Positions 1-12,216 of a DNA stretch of 64,000 bases are shown in pieces; position 1 is the stretch's first letter; each line of letters opens with the position of its first letter. The DNA is from Phocoena phocoena (Eukaryota; Chordata; Mammalia; Artiodactyla; Phocoenidae): assembly GCF_963924675.1 (NCBI RefSeq), contig NC_089232.1, positions 28,036,842 to 28,100,841 of the forward strand, given 5' to 3'. Made by a program: the position numbers and the translations under genes. A model generated the notes under the pieces. It was given only the letters and a program-made list of their open reading frames with translations. It did no database searches and was not told the DNA's origin.

Positions 1-648
1 CCCCAGACCTACCTCCCTAGGATAGAAAAACTAAAGGGTTAATGCCTGTTATAGCTTGAGCCTCTGGTTTGATTGGCCTATGCCCTTGCCATTCCAGTTG
101 TTAATTATTTTAATATCACCACTACCTGGGGGCAAGGGGGAGATGAGGCACTATTTGAAGAAAGAACAGAACCAGTGAATTGGGAGATTACTATTAACTT
201 GGGACTTATCTGAAGCCAGAGGCTGGTGAAGTTTTAGTTTGGAAAAACATTATGAATCTCCAGCTTGCCAGAGCTGTGCTAAGACAAATCCATGGAAAAA
301 GTCTCCGACAACCTTTGAGCCAGAACATGTGAAGCATGTGGGCCCTGTATGGCAGTGACAGGAGTCATTAAACTGAGCCTACTGCCTGTAAAAGATGAAA
401 CTCTGGGCTACTTCAAATTGCAGAGTCAGCTGGTTTTCTCCTATCAAAAGATTCACTTTTCAAACTGAAGCCTTTAAAGGTTCAGGCTTTTGTTTTTAAA
501 TGGGAAAAGAGTGTACATAGGCAGATTACCCCAGATAGTCAGGTTACAGCAGAGCTAATCAAGTTACATCCCTCTTTATCTACCTGTCAGGCCTGAGGCT
601 GTGCCTTGTCACCTTGGCATCTCTGGGTCAGCCCCAAGTCTCCAATGG
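1..648. other. No gene or repeat recognised
   Basis: AT-rich mammalian sequence without a convincing open reading frame, splice-flanked exon or repeat that I can name. It may be unique intergenic or intronic DNA, or a repeat too decayed to recognise by eye. Confidence 0.5.
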
Positions 649-785
649 CATTTACTCAACAAATATTTATTGACCAACTACTAAATGCCAGTCACTTTGC
701 CAGATACTAGAGCAACAGAGACTGAATGACACTTTCTCTGCCTTCAGAAGAGTTACAATCTATGGGGCGACGTAGCCAGACTTGA
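649..785 (-). repeat. L2 LINE 3'-end fragment
   Basis: The text 'caacaaatatttattga' followed by 'ctaaatgccagtcactttgc' and 'gagttacaatcta' is the reverse complement of the L2 3' end, whose forward form ends in 'caataaatatttgttgaatg'. L2 is an ancient, inactive mammalian LINE. Only the last ~140 bases are present. Confidence 0.75.
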
Positions 786-789
786 CCCT

Positions 790-1599
790 TAGAAATCAAT
801 GTCCAGTCTTGCTTGTATCTCATTTCCAAAGCATCACTGGCCTCCACCATGGTGATATTTTTCATGAAGCCAGTAATAAAATTATGAATTGAGGAACTTC
901 AGTAATCCTTGTAATAGAGTTAACCATAATATACTGTATAATTAAAAATTTGAGAGGGTAAATTTTATGTGGTTCTTGCCACAATTTTTTTTTAAAGTCA
1001 TTTGAATTGCCGTTGCTCTCTACAGTGTATGAACCAAGCCTGGGACTGGTCAATATGGCAGAGCTCTCATTGAGTCCTTCTGCTGTGATTGCATACTGTG
1101 ACTTTCTCCAAAGATGACTCTTCAAGAATGTATAAAGTTAGGTATAAGTGAGGAAGTAATTAGATCTATCAGCTGGTGGCAAGCTATCCCAATGTCTACA
1201 TCTGAAATGTTTAAGCCTGTCCAGCAGCTTTCACATTCCAAGTGAACAGTCTGAAAGACAAACTGATGTCACATGGGTCTGAGCTTTTTAGAGAACAAAC
1301 TGGAATCATCCTTCAACTACAGCACCCTTTAAACAAATGGTTGCATCCTTGAGTTATACAAATATGTCCCTATATCTTTTCACCCATTGTCCTTAGAAAT
1401 AAAAACATATGATGTTGTGGAGGAGAGCCCTGGTAGAAGAAAGGAGATCCCCTAAGGAAGTTACAACAGTACTTCAGATGATGATTGAAAGAACGGAGGA
1501 GAGGAGAGAACCGATGCAAAAGCTATGTAGGGAGTGACATCAGTAGTACCTGGTGACTGGATGTGGGGAAGAGAGGTGGAAAGGAAAGAGTAAAGCTAA
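790..1599. other. No gene or repeat recognised
   Basis: No convincing coding signal. The 87-codon minus-strand frame at 862-1125 has no recognisable domain and no splice or promoter context. I see nothing else I can name. Confidence 0.5.
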
Positions 1600-2410
1600 A
1601 TCCCAGGTTTTGGTTTGGGCAACTGAGTTGATGATAGAAATATAGAAGTAGGAAGATGCAGCTCTGAAGGGAAAAGTCATGTGTTTAATTATGAGCATTG
1701 AGTTTTAGTTGCCTGAGAGATACCCAGAAAGGAAGTTCAGTTAGCAGCTATATATACAGATCTAGGACTCAGGAAAGAGGGAGGTGTGGGTTGCTGACAA
1801 TGAGCATATATGTGTTAGAGGAAGTCATAACTCAGTACATGTGCCAAGGATGGAACCCTGAATAATACACACATCCCAAAAGAGGAAGAGGTGAACACAG
1901 GCTAAGAAAAAACTACCAGAGGGATAGGAAGAAAACACAAAAGGAACTCAAAGAGTTTCAAGGTGGGAGAAGCCAACAGTATCAAATGCTGCAGAAAGAT
2001 AAAATAAGGACTGAAAAGTGTCTATTGAATTTGGCATTAAGAAATTTATTGGTAACCTGCATAAGAAATTATTTTGATGAGATAGTAAGAGGAAACTAGT
2101 CCAGCAGTTGAGAAATGATTGGGGGTGAGGAAGGTGAGACATTGAGTATAGAAAGAAGGAAGTTGGCCATGAAAAGAAAGGAAATTGATTAGGTAGTAGC
2201 CAGGGCAGGAAAGGAACTATTGGGATTTTTTAATATTGGTATGCTGAGAAGACTGACCCAAAGGAAAGAAAGACATTGAAGCTAGAACACAAAAAGGAAA
2301 TTGATAAAAGCAGAGAGAATTTTGGGTGATTCAGGTGGAGGAATTACCCTCAGACAAGAGAAGTATATGGCTTTCTCATAAAGCAGAAGAAAGATACGTG
2401 CCAATAAATA
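1600..2410 (+). repeat. Ancient interspersed repeat, copy A (unnamed)
   Basis: Purine-rich sequence with phrases such as 'tcaaatgctgcagaaagata', 'aataaggactgaaaagtgt' and 'gtgagacattgagtata'. The order and wording match a widespread ancient mammalian repeat that I recognise but cannot name with confidence. A related copy in the same orientation lies at about 27840-28960. The 64-codon minus-strand frame inside it is chance. Confidence 0.5.
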
Positions 2411-2464
2411 TCGTTTACTCAGGAGAGTGGGGCAATAAGTTTATTGAATTCATGTTTCCTGGTT

Positions 2465-2655
2465 TTTATTCATGTTAACCAAAGTGTGATCCACAGACTA
2501 CCTTCATCAGAATTACCTGAGGTATATATTTTATGAAGAATCCCAGCTCCCATCATGCAGAGAATAAGATTCAGGGAGTCTGGATTGGTGCTCAGGATCT
2601 GATCTTTAAACTATCACACATACAACCCCCAGGTAATGCTGATGCACAGTCATGG
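2465..2655 (+). mobile_element. MER5A-like hAT-Charlie DNA transposon remnant
   Basis: 'caaagtgtgatccacagact' at the left end and 'ccaggtaatgctgatgcac' at the right follow the order of the MER5A consensus, a short non-autonomous hAT-Charlie element. The terminal inverted repeats are decayed. It codes for nothing. Confidence 0.7.
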
Positions 2656-2829
2656 GAGAGAATCACTCCTTTCTTTTCTCAAGGACAATATTCCCCACCC
2701 ACTATAGAAAGCCATCCTTCTCCCTGCCACCCAGCAGCCAGGGAATAGACATGTGACCTAGATTCACACATTTGGTTGCTCTCATCTGTGCCTTTGACTC
2801 TTAAGGGGGTAAGGCAGAAACAGTTCAGA

Positions 2830-2990
2830 ACTTTACTACTCGAAGTATAGTCTGGGGACCAGTAGCATCACCCAGAACTTGTTAGAAATGCAGAATCTCA
2901 GACCCCATCCAGACCTACTGAATCTGCATTTTAACAAGAGACCCAAGTGATTCGTAGGCACATTAAAGTTTGACGAGCACTGGTTTAGAA
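2830..2990 (+). mobile_element. MER5A-like hAT-Charlie DNA transposon remnant
   Basis: 'cagaacttgttagaaatgca', 'agacctactgaatctgcat' and 'ttttaacaagagacc' are classic MER5A text in order, ending near 'agtttgacgagcactggttt'. This is the second MER5A within 400 bases and in the same orientation. Confidence 0.85.
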
Positions 2991-3124
2991 GTAGTAGTAG
3001 TGAAGTCGAGAGTTCAGCAGTAGCAACGACCAATGGAACAAGCAGAGATATCCTCACCAACTTGTTCTTCTGGCATGACCTTAGTCATGGGTTCTACTCC
3101 CCCACCTTCCTTGGTTCATGCCTT

Positions 3125-3500
3125 CCTTGGTCAGCTATTCACACAATGCTGTGTAACAAACAAACACAAAATCTTAGTGACCTATAATAAAAAGCACTGT
3201 TTCTTGCTTGTGTACCAAATAGTTGCCTGGGGATATCTGTGTCGTCAGTGAATGACTTGGCTGAGGTGACTTTTCTCCACAAATTTTTCATTATTCTGGG
3301 ACTATCAGGTTACCCAATGCATGCTCCTTCTATGACAGAGGAAGGAAGCTCTCAGAGGTAAGTGGAAACACCAGTCCTTCTTAAGGCCGCAGGCATTCCT
3401 CCCACACTTCATTGGCCAAAGCAAATCACATGGGCCCATCCAACTTCATGCTTCTCCCATGGAGGCTGATGGAGGAGAAGTAATAAATATTTACTGAATG
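3125..3500. repeat. Decayed LTR-like interspersed repeat
   Basis: 'gctgtgtaacaaacaaacac' and 'ttggccaaagcaaatcaca' resemble the reverse complement of MaLR/MLT-type or related LTR sequence. The family is uncertain. It contains a good-looking splice donor, 'agaggtaagtgg' near 3355, without an acceptor or exon to pair with. Confidence 0.4.
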
Positions 3501-4044
3501 ATAAACCTAACATATGATACCACCTCTTTTCTAATCCTGGCTTCCAGCTTTCCCACTGGTTCTAGGACCCCTGCAAAATCCCTCCAGGAGGTTCCAGAGC
3601 CAGCTTCTGTTGCCTGAAACCAAAAACCCTCACTGACTGATCCACAGGAGGAAGTCTAAGCCAAATGGGGGAGAAGGTGGAGTCCCAGGATGCAGCTGTC
3701 AGACTTGGAGAAGAAGCACTTGGAGACTAAGTGCACATGATGGTGAGATGGCATGAACAGGTGAGTGGAGAAATAGGAGGTTTTGACTGGAGACCAAGTT
3801 ATTGGTGTTTAGAATGTCCAGGGTATGGCTACAGGAGTTTAAAAGGCCTCAGGTGTGGCTACAGGAGTGAGTTCCTAAAACAGTTCTCCTTATGCACTTA
3901 CTAAAAACCCCTAGGATGGAGACAAAAGCTGAATTAGAGAGAAGGTGGGCCAGATGCCACCTTCTCCCTGCACACTAACCAGATGAGTGACAAGGAAGAC
4001 AATATGGACATCAAAGGGACAGGGGAAGGGAAGTCTATGGTTTT

Positions 4045-4255
4045 CTGAGTGCCAGGCACTATGATGGGTATTTTACAATCATCACCTCCTCTAATCTTCA
4101 CAACAATTTGACAAAGCATTTTACAGATGAGGAATCCAAGGTCAATAAGTTAAATAATTTGCCCAACATAACCCAGCTAGTAAGAGTGGGTGATGTATGG
4201 TTCCAAGCCCAGTCTGACTACACAGTCTATGCCCCTTCCTGTTTAACTATGTGGT
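4045..4255 (-). repeat. MIR SINE
   Basis: Reads 'tgccaggcactatgatggg', 'cattttacagatgaggaat', 'aatttgcccaacataaccca' and 'cagctagtaagagtgg' in order, the reverse complement of the tRNA-derived MIR consensus, including the conserved core. It is an ancient, inactive SINE. The 96-codon plus-strand frame crossing it is not a gene. Confidence 0.85.
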
Positions 4256-4639
4256 GTAGAAGCATCCAGTGGGGCAGCAGAAGCAAGCACAGCCCAACTC
4301 CTAGTCCAGTTGTAAGTGGAACATGGGAAACTGTCAACCTTCCCTGCAGAGGCTACAAGGACAGCCATGTCCTCAGGAGCAAACTGGGTATCAGTTAAGG
4401 GCGGAATGAGGTGAGTGGCTGTGGGGACGAGGGAAGGCTTTCAACAGTTGTGGGATAGGTTTTGGGAAAGGAGGTCAGCAGGAAGAAGAGCTAAAGAAGA
4501 CTTGCAGAAATATGCAGAGGAAAGCCCTGCAGCCACAGGAAATGGGAGGAGCTTACCTGTGTGGATGTGGCTGAAATGAAGAAACTTAGAGGTATGGAAC
4601 TAGTTTCCATCAAAGACAATTTTCTATAGGGGAACAAGA

Positions 4640-5200
4640 GTGATCTAGTTAAATCTTTAATCTGAGCATTTCATGTCTCTATTCAAAACTTCACAAGGAC
4701 TTTCAACATCACTCAGAATAAAATCCAAAGTCCTAACCAGGGCCTACAAGAGCCTACATGATCTGGCTCCTACCCGGATACCTCCAGATCTAAACTTCTG
4801 CCCACCCTTCTTGCTTACCCCACTCCAGCCACGCTGGCCTCCTCACTGTTCCACAATATGCAAAGCCCACTCCCACTTCAGGGCCCTTGCACCTGCTGTT
4901 CCCACTGCTGGAACACACTACCACAGAGTCTCTGCTCATTTTATCAGAGAGGGCTTCTCTAGTAACCCAATACACCCACACTCTTACCTATGCTTTATTT
5001 TTCTTCTTAGCACTTATCACTACCCAAAATTTGTTTGTTATTGTCTTGTTTATTCCCCACCCCACCCCCCATTAGGATGCAATCTCCATGAGAGAAGGAA
5101 TTTTTTGGTCTGTTTTGCATGCCAATGTATGCCTAGTGCCTAAAACAGTCTGGCACAAAAAATGTGCTTGGTAAACATTGTTGAATGAAATGAATGGAGA
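4640..5200 (+). repeat. L2 LINE, 3' end with the last part of the ORF2 remnant
   Basis: A well-preserved L2 3' end. A 156-codon open frame (4673-5143) spans the decayed C-terminal reverse-transcriptase region and runs on into the 3' UTR. It is followed by 'atctccatgagagaaggaat', 'gcctagtgcctaaaacagt' and the terminal 'aacattgttgaatgaaatga'. The open frame is long because L2 3' regions are C-rich and stop-poor on this strand, not because it is a live gene. L2 has been inactive since early mammals. Confidence 0.85.
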
Positions 5201-5560
5201 TTGAATTGAATTAGCTAGTCAAAAGTTTCTGAATAGAACTTCAGAATAAATTTGGTTTCACTGAAGCTGATAAAGATGTCTGCCTACTAGGGAACCTTTA
5301 ATTTCCTCTCCCACCTGGCTCCTGGAAGTATTATGTGAGCAGAAAGTGAGGTGCATCTCAGGTGCTTGAGTGGGTGGAGGGGAAGCTGATTACAACCTGC
5401 AGTTGACTCTTGGTGGCAAGCTCTCCCTTAGGAGGAGTCATTTCCACTGATGGCTAAATTAATAGCTTCATTTTTATAATGCTTTTATAATCAGAAAAAG
5501 AAATTATAAAAGTTAGTATATGGCATATGTAGAGAGAAATTTTGTTCTATACATGTATAC
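5200..5560. other. No gene or repeat recognised
   Basis: AT-rich sequence between the L2 3' end and a TG/TA microsatellite. I see nothing nameable. Confidence 0.5.
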
Positions 5561-5562
5561 GT

Positions 5563-5600
5563 GTGTCTGTGTGTGTGTATATATATATATATATATAATA
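5563..5600. repeat. TG/TA microsatellite
   Basis: A (TG)n run passes directly into (TA)n, ending 'atatatataataatttt'. This is a simple repeat, likely polymorphic in length. Confidence 0.9.
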
Positions 5601-5639
5601 ATTTTAGTAAATGATAAATCAGTGAGGACAACATAGACT

Positions 5640-6000
5640 ATGCAAAAAGTTTCTATTCCTGTAAGTGCAAAATTACTGTCTCAACTCACTGATCCCCTTG
5701 AGGGTTGCTACCACATTACTGGAGCACAAGTGGATGCTACTATCAGCATTTGGGTAGGTAACAGTGGTGGTAGGCAGATCAAATTTAGTGAAGAGAAGTA
5801 CATATTGTTGAGTTCATATATAGTATCCATCCCCACAACTAGGACCACTTTGTTCAGGTGTCCATATGAGCATGCTCTGGACTGCATTCTAGGAACCTGC
5901 TACCCATAGAAATTTTCTGTTTCTCCACTGAGTTCCATGAGCTACTACTTTCCTCTCCCCCAATATTAATTGAAGTCTTACTGCCTTTTGCCTTATCTTG
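5640..6000 (-). repeat. ERVL-type endogenous retrovirus internal fragment
   Basis: Read on the minus strand, this matches for over 200 bases the sequence that follows the ERVL integrase fragment at 47740-47960. Shared words include 'gagttccatgagctactact' and 'ctggactgcattctaggaac' on the plus strand here. It therefore belongs to the post-integrase part of an ERVL-like provirus. The 89-codon plus-strand frame at 5640-5909 is antisense to the element and not a gene. Confidence 0.65.
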
Positions 6001-6039
6001 GTCTGATGATCAATTCCAAATACCCCATATTTCTTCAAG

Positions 6040-6185
6040 GGCCTTTCGCTTGGGACACACTCTCAGGTAACAATTTCTGTTCCATTTGGTGTTCTTTGAT
6101 TATAAGCAATAGAAATGACTCTGGTCAGCTTAATTAAAAGAGAAATTTATTGAAAAGATATAGTCTAGCTCACATACTATGTGAA
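6040..6185. repeat. Short unresolved interspersed repeat
   Basis: 'ataagcaatagaaatgact' with 'agagaaatttattgaaaag' is a phrase pair common in mammalian genomes as part of old LTR-like repeats. I cannot name the family. It separates two ERVL pieces. Confidence 0.35.
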
Positions 6186-6204
6186 TCAGAACAACCCAGT
6201 CAAC

Positions 6205-6295
6205 TCACAGAATTGTGAAAGGTAATAAATTGTTGTTTTAAGCCATTAAATTTTGAGGTGGTTTGTTACCCAGCATCAGATAACAAAGCATCCAC
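6205..6295 (+). repeat. MLT1 LTR 3'-end fragment
   Basis: 'ataaattgttgttttaagcc' followed by 'ttttgaggtggtttgttac' is the end of MLT1-class MaLR LTRs. Only the last ~90 bases are present, in plus orientation, opposite to the ERVL sequence around it. Confidence 0.7.
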
Positions 6296-6499
6296 CTTAT
6301 ATAAAATAATAGAAGAAAGATACAAGGAAAATTAAGATGTATAGTTCTAAACAGATATTTATTCACATATGTATATGCATAATGTGAGGAAAATAAGATG
6401 ACTCCTAGTGTCCTCATTTCTGTAGCTGGGCACAAGTTACACAGCACTACTATGATTCTATAATGTCTACTTCATGTTCCCTTTCAGCAGACATCTCAA

Positions 6500-8950
6500 C
6501 CAGCTGGGCTTTTTTACTCTTGGGGTGACCCAAACCACCATTTCTGAGGGGTCCTTCCCATATAGGGTTGCTGCAATCTTTCACTGACTTTTATTACAGA
6601 TAGAAAAAAGGCAATTTCAAGATCAATAGCAGCCTACCAGATACCAGGGGCTGTATTGATTTTTCTCTGATAAAGAGATCACATTTGAATCAGCAGTTAC
6701 AATCAAATTTATCATCTGATTAAGCTTATGGTAATCCAATAAAAATATCTAAGACACACATCAAACAGGTGAGTGAAATGGAGATGTGATAAGAATCACC
6801 AATTATAAGTATTCCAAGTCTTTGATGGTGCCTAGTCACCTAAATTCCCCCAAGGGACTTGATATTGTCTTTAGTTTATAATTTTGGTAGGGAAGTAACT
6901 CTTAAGAACTTACGTTTGGGACTCCCCTGGTGGCGCAGTGGTTAAGAATCCGCCTGCCAATGCAGGGGACACGGGTTTGATCCCTGGTCCGAGAAGATCC
7001 CACATGCCGCGGAGCAACTAAGCCCGTGCGCCACAACTACTGAGCCTGTGCTCTAGAGTCCGCAAGCCACAACTACTGAACCCCCATGCCACAACTCCTG
7101 AAGCCCACGTGCCTAGAGCCTGTGCTCCACAACAAGAGAAGCCACCGCAATGAGAAGCTCGCGACCACAACAAGGAGTAGCCCCCACTCACCGCAACTAG
7201 AGAAAGCCTGCACACAGCAACAAAGACCCAACACAGCCAAAAATAATAAATAAAAAAAATTTTTTAAAGGATGTTCCATTTGGTTCTTTCCACCATAATA
7301 GACATTATATCATGGGTCAGAGAGCAAAGTATATTTTTTTATCAGGAGCTAAATATCTCTACTCCAACTGTAAACTCAAGAACTAGGAAAATAAACACAG
7401 GTGGATTTGAAGACCCATTGGGCCCTTGTGAGAAAAATGATAACCAAACTCCATCACATAGCTCTCATAAGCCCCACACTGACTGGCAGACCACAGGGGA
7501 ACTCATTAAGGGATTAACTCTGGCTCTGAGCTAGTAACTAATAATTCCTGAGAGGTCTGGGTGTTTCTCTTTCCCTAGCTTCAGTTGCCACAGTAAGGAG
7601 GCATGAGTCCCTTTGGGAAAGACTAAGAAAAAGAGTTTTGTGGGTATCTAAGTTATCACATGGTACTTCCACAAGGGTTCCTGATCTCTCCTTCATTCAA
7701 GGGGTCCCAGGACATTGAACTGATTCAGTAATGGAAAGGAGGTAAGAGGCCATGACTCTTCACTGCGATGGCGTATGTCAGGACTCTTTTCATACACCTA
7801 AAGATCTTTCCTGTTATTGCAATTTTAGTAGAACCTCAGTGGGCTCTTTGTTTTGGCCCTAAATACCCCATGTTAGGCGTTATCAAAGTTTTCTGTGGGT
7901 CAAATTATCCTGATTACCACTCTAGCCTTTCTGCCTATTGTGGTAGCCATGCTCACATTGGTTAAGTGCCAAGCTATAGCCTCTGCCATTCTGAGATATG
8001 ATTATCTCCATTGAAATCAAGGAATGCATTTCAATAGCAGAATATCTCACCTCATCCACAGCTTACAAAGGACAGCTACTATGGGTCCTTTTAGAGATAT
8101 AGGGCTCTCCACACCAGTGTATTTTTCTAGGCCATAATGAAGGGGATGTTCTCTGAGACTTCTTAAGTGATTTAATTAGGAGAGGGGTGAGTAAATGATA
8201 AATCCACATTTAATAAATCCACTCCAGAATACCAAAATACCAAAGTCTTTGGATTTCTCTATGCCATACTGAAGAGTTTCTGGTATCTAAACTTCATGTA
8301 GCATAAGCCACACCAGGTTTCAATCAACCAACTAAGCCGTTAGAGCCTCTAAAGCTAATTTAGACCAACAGAATCATGTCCCTAATCTCTTGAACTCCAT
8401 GTTCACGTATATTATACATTTTGTGTTGAAATAAATTAGCAAAATTTTACAATTCTCTTGCTAAGTAATTTTTGACTTTGTAATTGGTCCCCTGGGACAT
8501 GGGACAATATGACATATGTCTGAATGTAATGAGAGGGGATAGGAGGGGTGTGAGAATTGGCATTCACTTGCAAGGAAACTATCTCAGGTAAAGTCATAAG
8601 AAAGGCTTTTCAACCAGAGCAGGAATAGGCACATCAGACAAAGGCAGGGAAGAGGGGCTTCTTCTGCTATCAAGAGAAGCTCAGTGATGTTTAAGGTACT
8701 TTGTATCAGCCAGATCCTCCAGCTTTCCCATTCCAATCTCATAGTACCACCCTTTCGCAACTGATGCCCTAACTTTTGCCTAAAAGATTAGATAAGACTA
8801 AGGGTTCAGTTTATGTTAATCCAGAAACCCACTCAACCATGTGGGACTACGTGAAGAGATTCTTTTAGAGCAGTCCTAAGAGCTCTTTGATTCTCTAACT
8901 ATGCCTCGAGGCAAGAATTTAACACCCAAAGACTTTCATTTTCTTTCTTT
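6500..8950 (-). repeat. ERVL/MaLR-type internal sequence, decayed
   Basis: At 6510-6600 the minus strand reads 'ccatatagggttgctgc' (plus strand), the reverse of a segment also found after the integrase fragment at 47640-47700. Further right, text around 7380-7530 and 8700-8780 resembles pol-ward and gag-ward parts of ERVL/MaLR internal regions. There is no long open frame on either strand, so no protein can come from it. A long SINE sits inside it. The assignment is good at the left end and weak toward the right. Confidence 0.45.
6918..7265 (+). mobile_element. CHR-type SINE, long form (~345 bp)
   Basis: tRNA-derived head with A box 'tggcgcagtggttaagaatc' and B box 'gggtttgatccctggtc', followed by the long 'ccacaactactgagcc' body and an A-rich tail ('aaataataaataaaa'). 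SINEs of this type are transcribed by RNA polymerase III and mobilised by L1. Short minus-strand frames across it are shadows of the C-rich body. No clear target-site duplication was found. Confidence 0.92.
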
Positions 8951-9052
8951 AAGCAGAGTTAGAAATAGCCAGTCCAAGCCACAACATTTATATTTCTCTG
9001 CCCTTCACATGGTCTATCACAGCAAGCACTTTGATCATTAAGGTATTGTCTT

Positions 9053-9227
9053 TTTTTTTTAGGCTGCACTGGGTCTTAGTTGTGGCACTCAGGATCATTT
9101 ACTTGTGGCATGCAGCCTTCTTAGTGGCAGCATGCATGTGGGATCTAGTTCCCCGACCAGGGATCCAACCCGGGCCCCCTGCCTTGGGAGCGCAGAGCTT
9201 TACCCACTGGACCACCAGGGAAGTCCC
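9053..9227 (-). mobile_element. CHR-type SINE, short form
   Basis: Reverse-oriented: T-run, then the body, ending in 'accaccagggaagtccc', the reverse of the SINE head. It is flanked by an exact 13-bp target-site duplication, 'aaggtattgtctt', at 9040-9052 and 9228-9240, so both ends are certain. Confidence 0.95.
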
Positions 9228-9369
9228 AAGGTATTGTCTTCAATATGTACTTTTCACTCCAGACAACCACAGATGATAGTTGAAGTAATTGTTCACCACT
9301 GTGTATGTTGCACCATTCTAACAACCCATTCTCTGATGTGAAACACCCAGGTCAAATGACCAATCCCAC

Positions 9370-9780
9370 TTTCCCATTTCACGGAGGTAGTATTGTCTGC
9401 AGTCACAGCTGCTATTGGTTAGGATTATTTGCTTTAGCCAACAGACTCTACTCTAGCATGTTTTAATAAAGAGAGATTTGTTATATAATATTGTCTTAAG
9501 AATTTCCAGGAAATTGGGGGTGATAATGCAGCCAGGAGAAACACCCAACCTCACCGTGGAAGGTCCCAGTGGAAATTCCACTGCTACCACTGCCTTTTAT
9601 AGACATGTATGAGGCTGGAGAAAGACAGTAGAAAGGAACTCCAACACAGCTTCCCCCAAAAGAATCAAATGCTTCCACCACATGATATGCATAGCCACTT
9701 CTCACATAGCTCACATCTAGCAACTAATCCTTCACAGGTGTATTAACTTGGATGAACTAATTGGAGTCTGGGATTTTGTT
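9370..9780. repeat. Unresolved LTR-like repeat
   Basis: 'tttagccaacagactctact' and 'taataaagagagatttgtta' suggest an old LTR or LTR-like repeat, but I cannot name it. The 75-codon minus-strand frame here has no recognisable domain. Confidence 0.3.
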
Positions 9781-9819
9781 TTAGTTTTCTATCCCTGCTT
9801 CTATGGGAAAGCATGCTAG

Positions 9820-10340
9820 AAGAGAGATGCAACGGATATTGAATGACCCAATCTTCATTCCTGCAGCAAGGAGAAACACTTTCTGCCCGGTAAATATACT
9901 ACTGAGAGTCTACCTCATGGAAACAAAAGAACTCACATGTAAGGATTTATGTAAGGATGTCTATTACAGATGCTTTGTAGCAGCAAAAATCCATAAACAA
10001 AGTGAAGGCCCAACACTAAGAACATGGTTGAATTATTTACAGTCCATGTGCATCTCTGAATGCTATAATTTAAAAAAAGGAAATAGAGTTATATAAGGTG
10101 AACTCTATTCACCTATTGGAGCCATTTCCTTAGGATGTTGACAAAAAAGCAAGATAAAAAAAGTACATATGATCTTGTTTCTGTAAAAAAAAATTAAAAG
10201 GAAACCATATATAATGCTTAATGTACATGATTATATGAATATAATAAAAACTATAGAAAAACAGGAAGTAAGTTTAGAACATGGGTTATCAGAGGAGATA
10301 TGGGGTGATATATGTGTGAGGGAAGGGAAGACTATATGAA
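9820..10340 (+). repeat. Old L1 (L1M) ORF2 3'-end fragment
   Basis: Reads through the decayed C-terminal part of L1 ORF2: 'agcagcaaaaatccataaac', 'gcccaacactaagaac', then 'tgatcttgtttctgtaaaaa', as in L1M 3' ends. The 97-codon frame at 9803-10096 is a remnant of this ORF2 tail and not an independent gene. Confidence 0.7.
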
Positions 10341-10499
10341 GGAAGAAAGAAGAAAGCAAGGAGACTACATTTGAAAATTACATGATGGATTCCTGGAAGG
10401 TGGCAGTAGTAGTAGCATCAGCATAGTTTTTCAGCCTCTACAAATCTCCACATAACAACAGCAGAGCAACTAGATAGCAAAACCAACATACATGAAAAA

Positions 10500-10617
10500 T
10501 ATTTACAACTAGGATTGCCAGATTTAACAAATAAAAATACAGGCTGCCCAGTTAAATTCAAATTTCGGTAAACAATGAATAATTTTTTAGTATAAGTATG
10601 TCCCAAATATTGCATGG
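10500..10617. repeat. Short palindromic-family DNA repeat fragment
   Basis: 'ggattgccagatttaacaaa' through 'tttttagtataagtatgtcc' and 'caaatattgcatgg' is a common mammalian repeat whose full form is a large palindrome. Only one arm is present here. I recognise the text but not the family name with certainty. Confidence 0.5.
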
Positions 10618-10619
10618 AA

Positions 10620-11830
10620 ATAGAAACTCTAGATCTAAGTGGGGGAGGGGAACAGAACCAGAAAACCCCAGAAAGCAAACCACCGCATTTCTGAACACTA
10701 CACAGAAACAACAGAAGAGGGAGCTCTATGAAATTAGAAAAACTTTCCTAAACTCCATCTTATTTCTTTATAAGTTCAGGAAAACTAATTTCACGCAAAA
10801 ATAAGAAACAGAATACATAGTTTCAAAGTCAAATCCCACACAAAATTATTATAAGTAAAAAGGGAATAAGAAGCATAAAACATTCCAAAGACAACAAAAG
10901 CATGCCAAAAAGACATGCCCACAAAACAAAAGTTGTAACATACTATTTCAAAATAAATATTAAGAAAATTATAGAAAACACAGAAAAACTACATAAATTA
11001 GAAAAACTCAGAAATGAGGTGACCAAAATCAAGGAAGAATAAGAATCAAAAGGAAAAAAATCATTTCATAAATGAAGACTAAGCTAGAAAGAACACAAGA
11101 GCAAGTAAATACAAGATAATATCTGAAGAGAAATAGAAAGTGAAAAAGAGGAAAAAATTTTTTAAATCAAAAAGAAATGAAGAGAGAGAAAGGTAAAGGA
11201 GATCAAACACACAGGGAATAGGAATTCCTAAAGGAGAAAACAAAAGCAATGGCATAGAACAAGTGCTACAACCTATAAATTAAAAAATAAAACAAATAAC
11301 AACAACAACAACTCTTCCCTGAATATAGAAAAGATTTGAAACTGCACATGCAAAAGAGCATACCACGCAGTTGAGGTTATTGACCCAGAGCAAACAATAC
11401 CACACATTATTTTAAACTATTGGACTTTAAAGAAAATGAGAAAGCCTCAATGTCTAGAAAAAAGAGCATGTGATTTTTAAGGAAAAGGAAATTAGATTAT
11501 CATCAGAATTTTTAAGCAATGCTTTACACCAGGAAAAAAAAGGAGAGAGAGAAAAGGAGTAACATAACATAATCAAGGAAAGAAAATGTGAAATAAGGGT
11601 TTTATATCCCTCCCAAATTACTTTCAGATATAAAGAACATAGAGAAACTATTATCAACAGGTGAAGACCAGGGAATATTATTCTCATGAGCCCTTCCCGG
11701 AAAAATCCACCAGAGAAAGAGCTTCAGACCACCAAAATAACTAGAGAGTCACTGATATAAGGGCAGATGTTAGGCATTCAATATATAATTAATGTAGAAC
11801 TATGAGTAAATGAGAGTTAAAAGATAGAGT
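10620..11830 (+). repeat. HAL1/old L1 ORF1-region fragment
   Basis: A-rich, purine-biased sequence with coiled-coil-type wording ('gaaatgaggtgaccaaaatc') and, near 11600-11690, 'ttactttcagatataaagaa' then 'ttattctcatgagcccttcc', the end of the ORF1 region of HAL1/L1M elements. Many stops interrupt it. There is no intact gene. The 77-codon minus-strand frame at 11454-11687 is antisense shadow. Confidence 0.6.
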
Positions 11831-12216
11831 ATCATATATAATGAATATGTACTCTGACAATGTAAATATGTCAGTGTCTTCTTTATTTTTAATTTTTAAA
11901 AACAGCTTTATTGAGTTATAATTCATATGCTATACAGTTCATCCATTTAAAGTATACAATTTAATAATGGCTTTTAACATATTTACAGAGTTGTGCAACC
12001 ATCACCACAATCAAATTTAGAACATTTTCATTATCCCCAAAAGAAATCCCATACCTCTTGAGTTATTTCCTAAACCTCCCAGCCAAACCCCCTAGCCCCA
12101 GGTAACTACTAATCTGCTTTCTGACTCTGTAGATTTGTCTACTCTGGACATTTCATATAAATGGAATCATACATCATGTGATCTTTTGTGACTGACTACT
12201 TTGTAGTCAGATTGTA

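Noticed and set aside
4673..5143. 156-codon open frame as a candidate gene
   Set aside because: It lies entirely in an L2 3' end; the frame is a decayed ORF2 tail running into the UTR.
6918..7000. tRNA-gene-like A and B boxes
   Set aside because: They belong to the head of tRNA-derived SINEs; no cloverleaf with acceptor stem can be formed, and the same text occurs more than 20 times.
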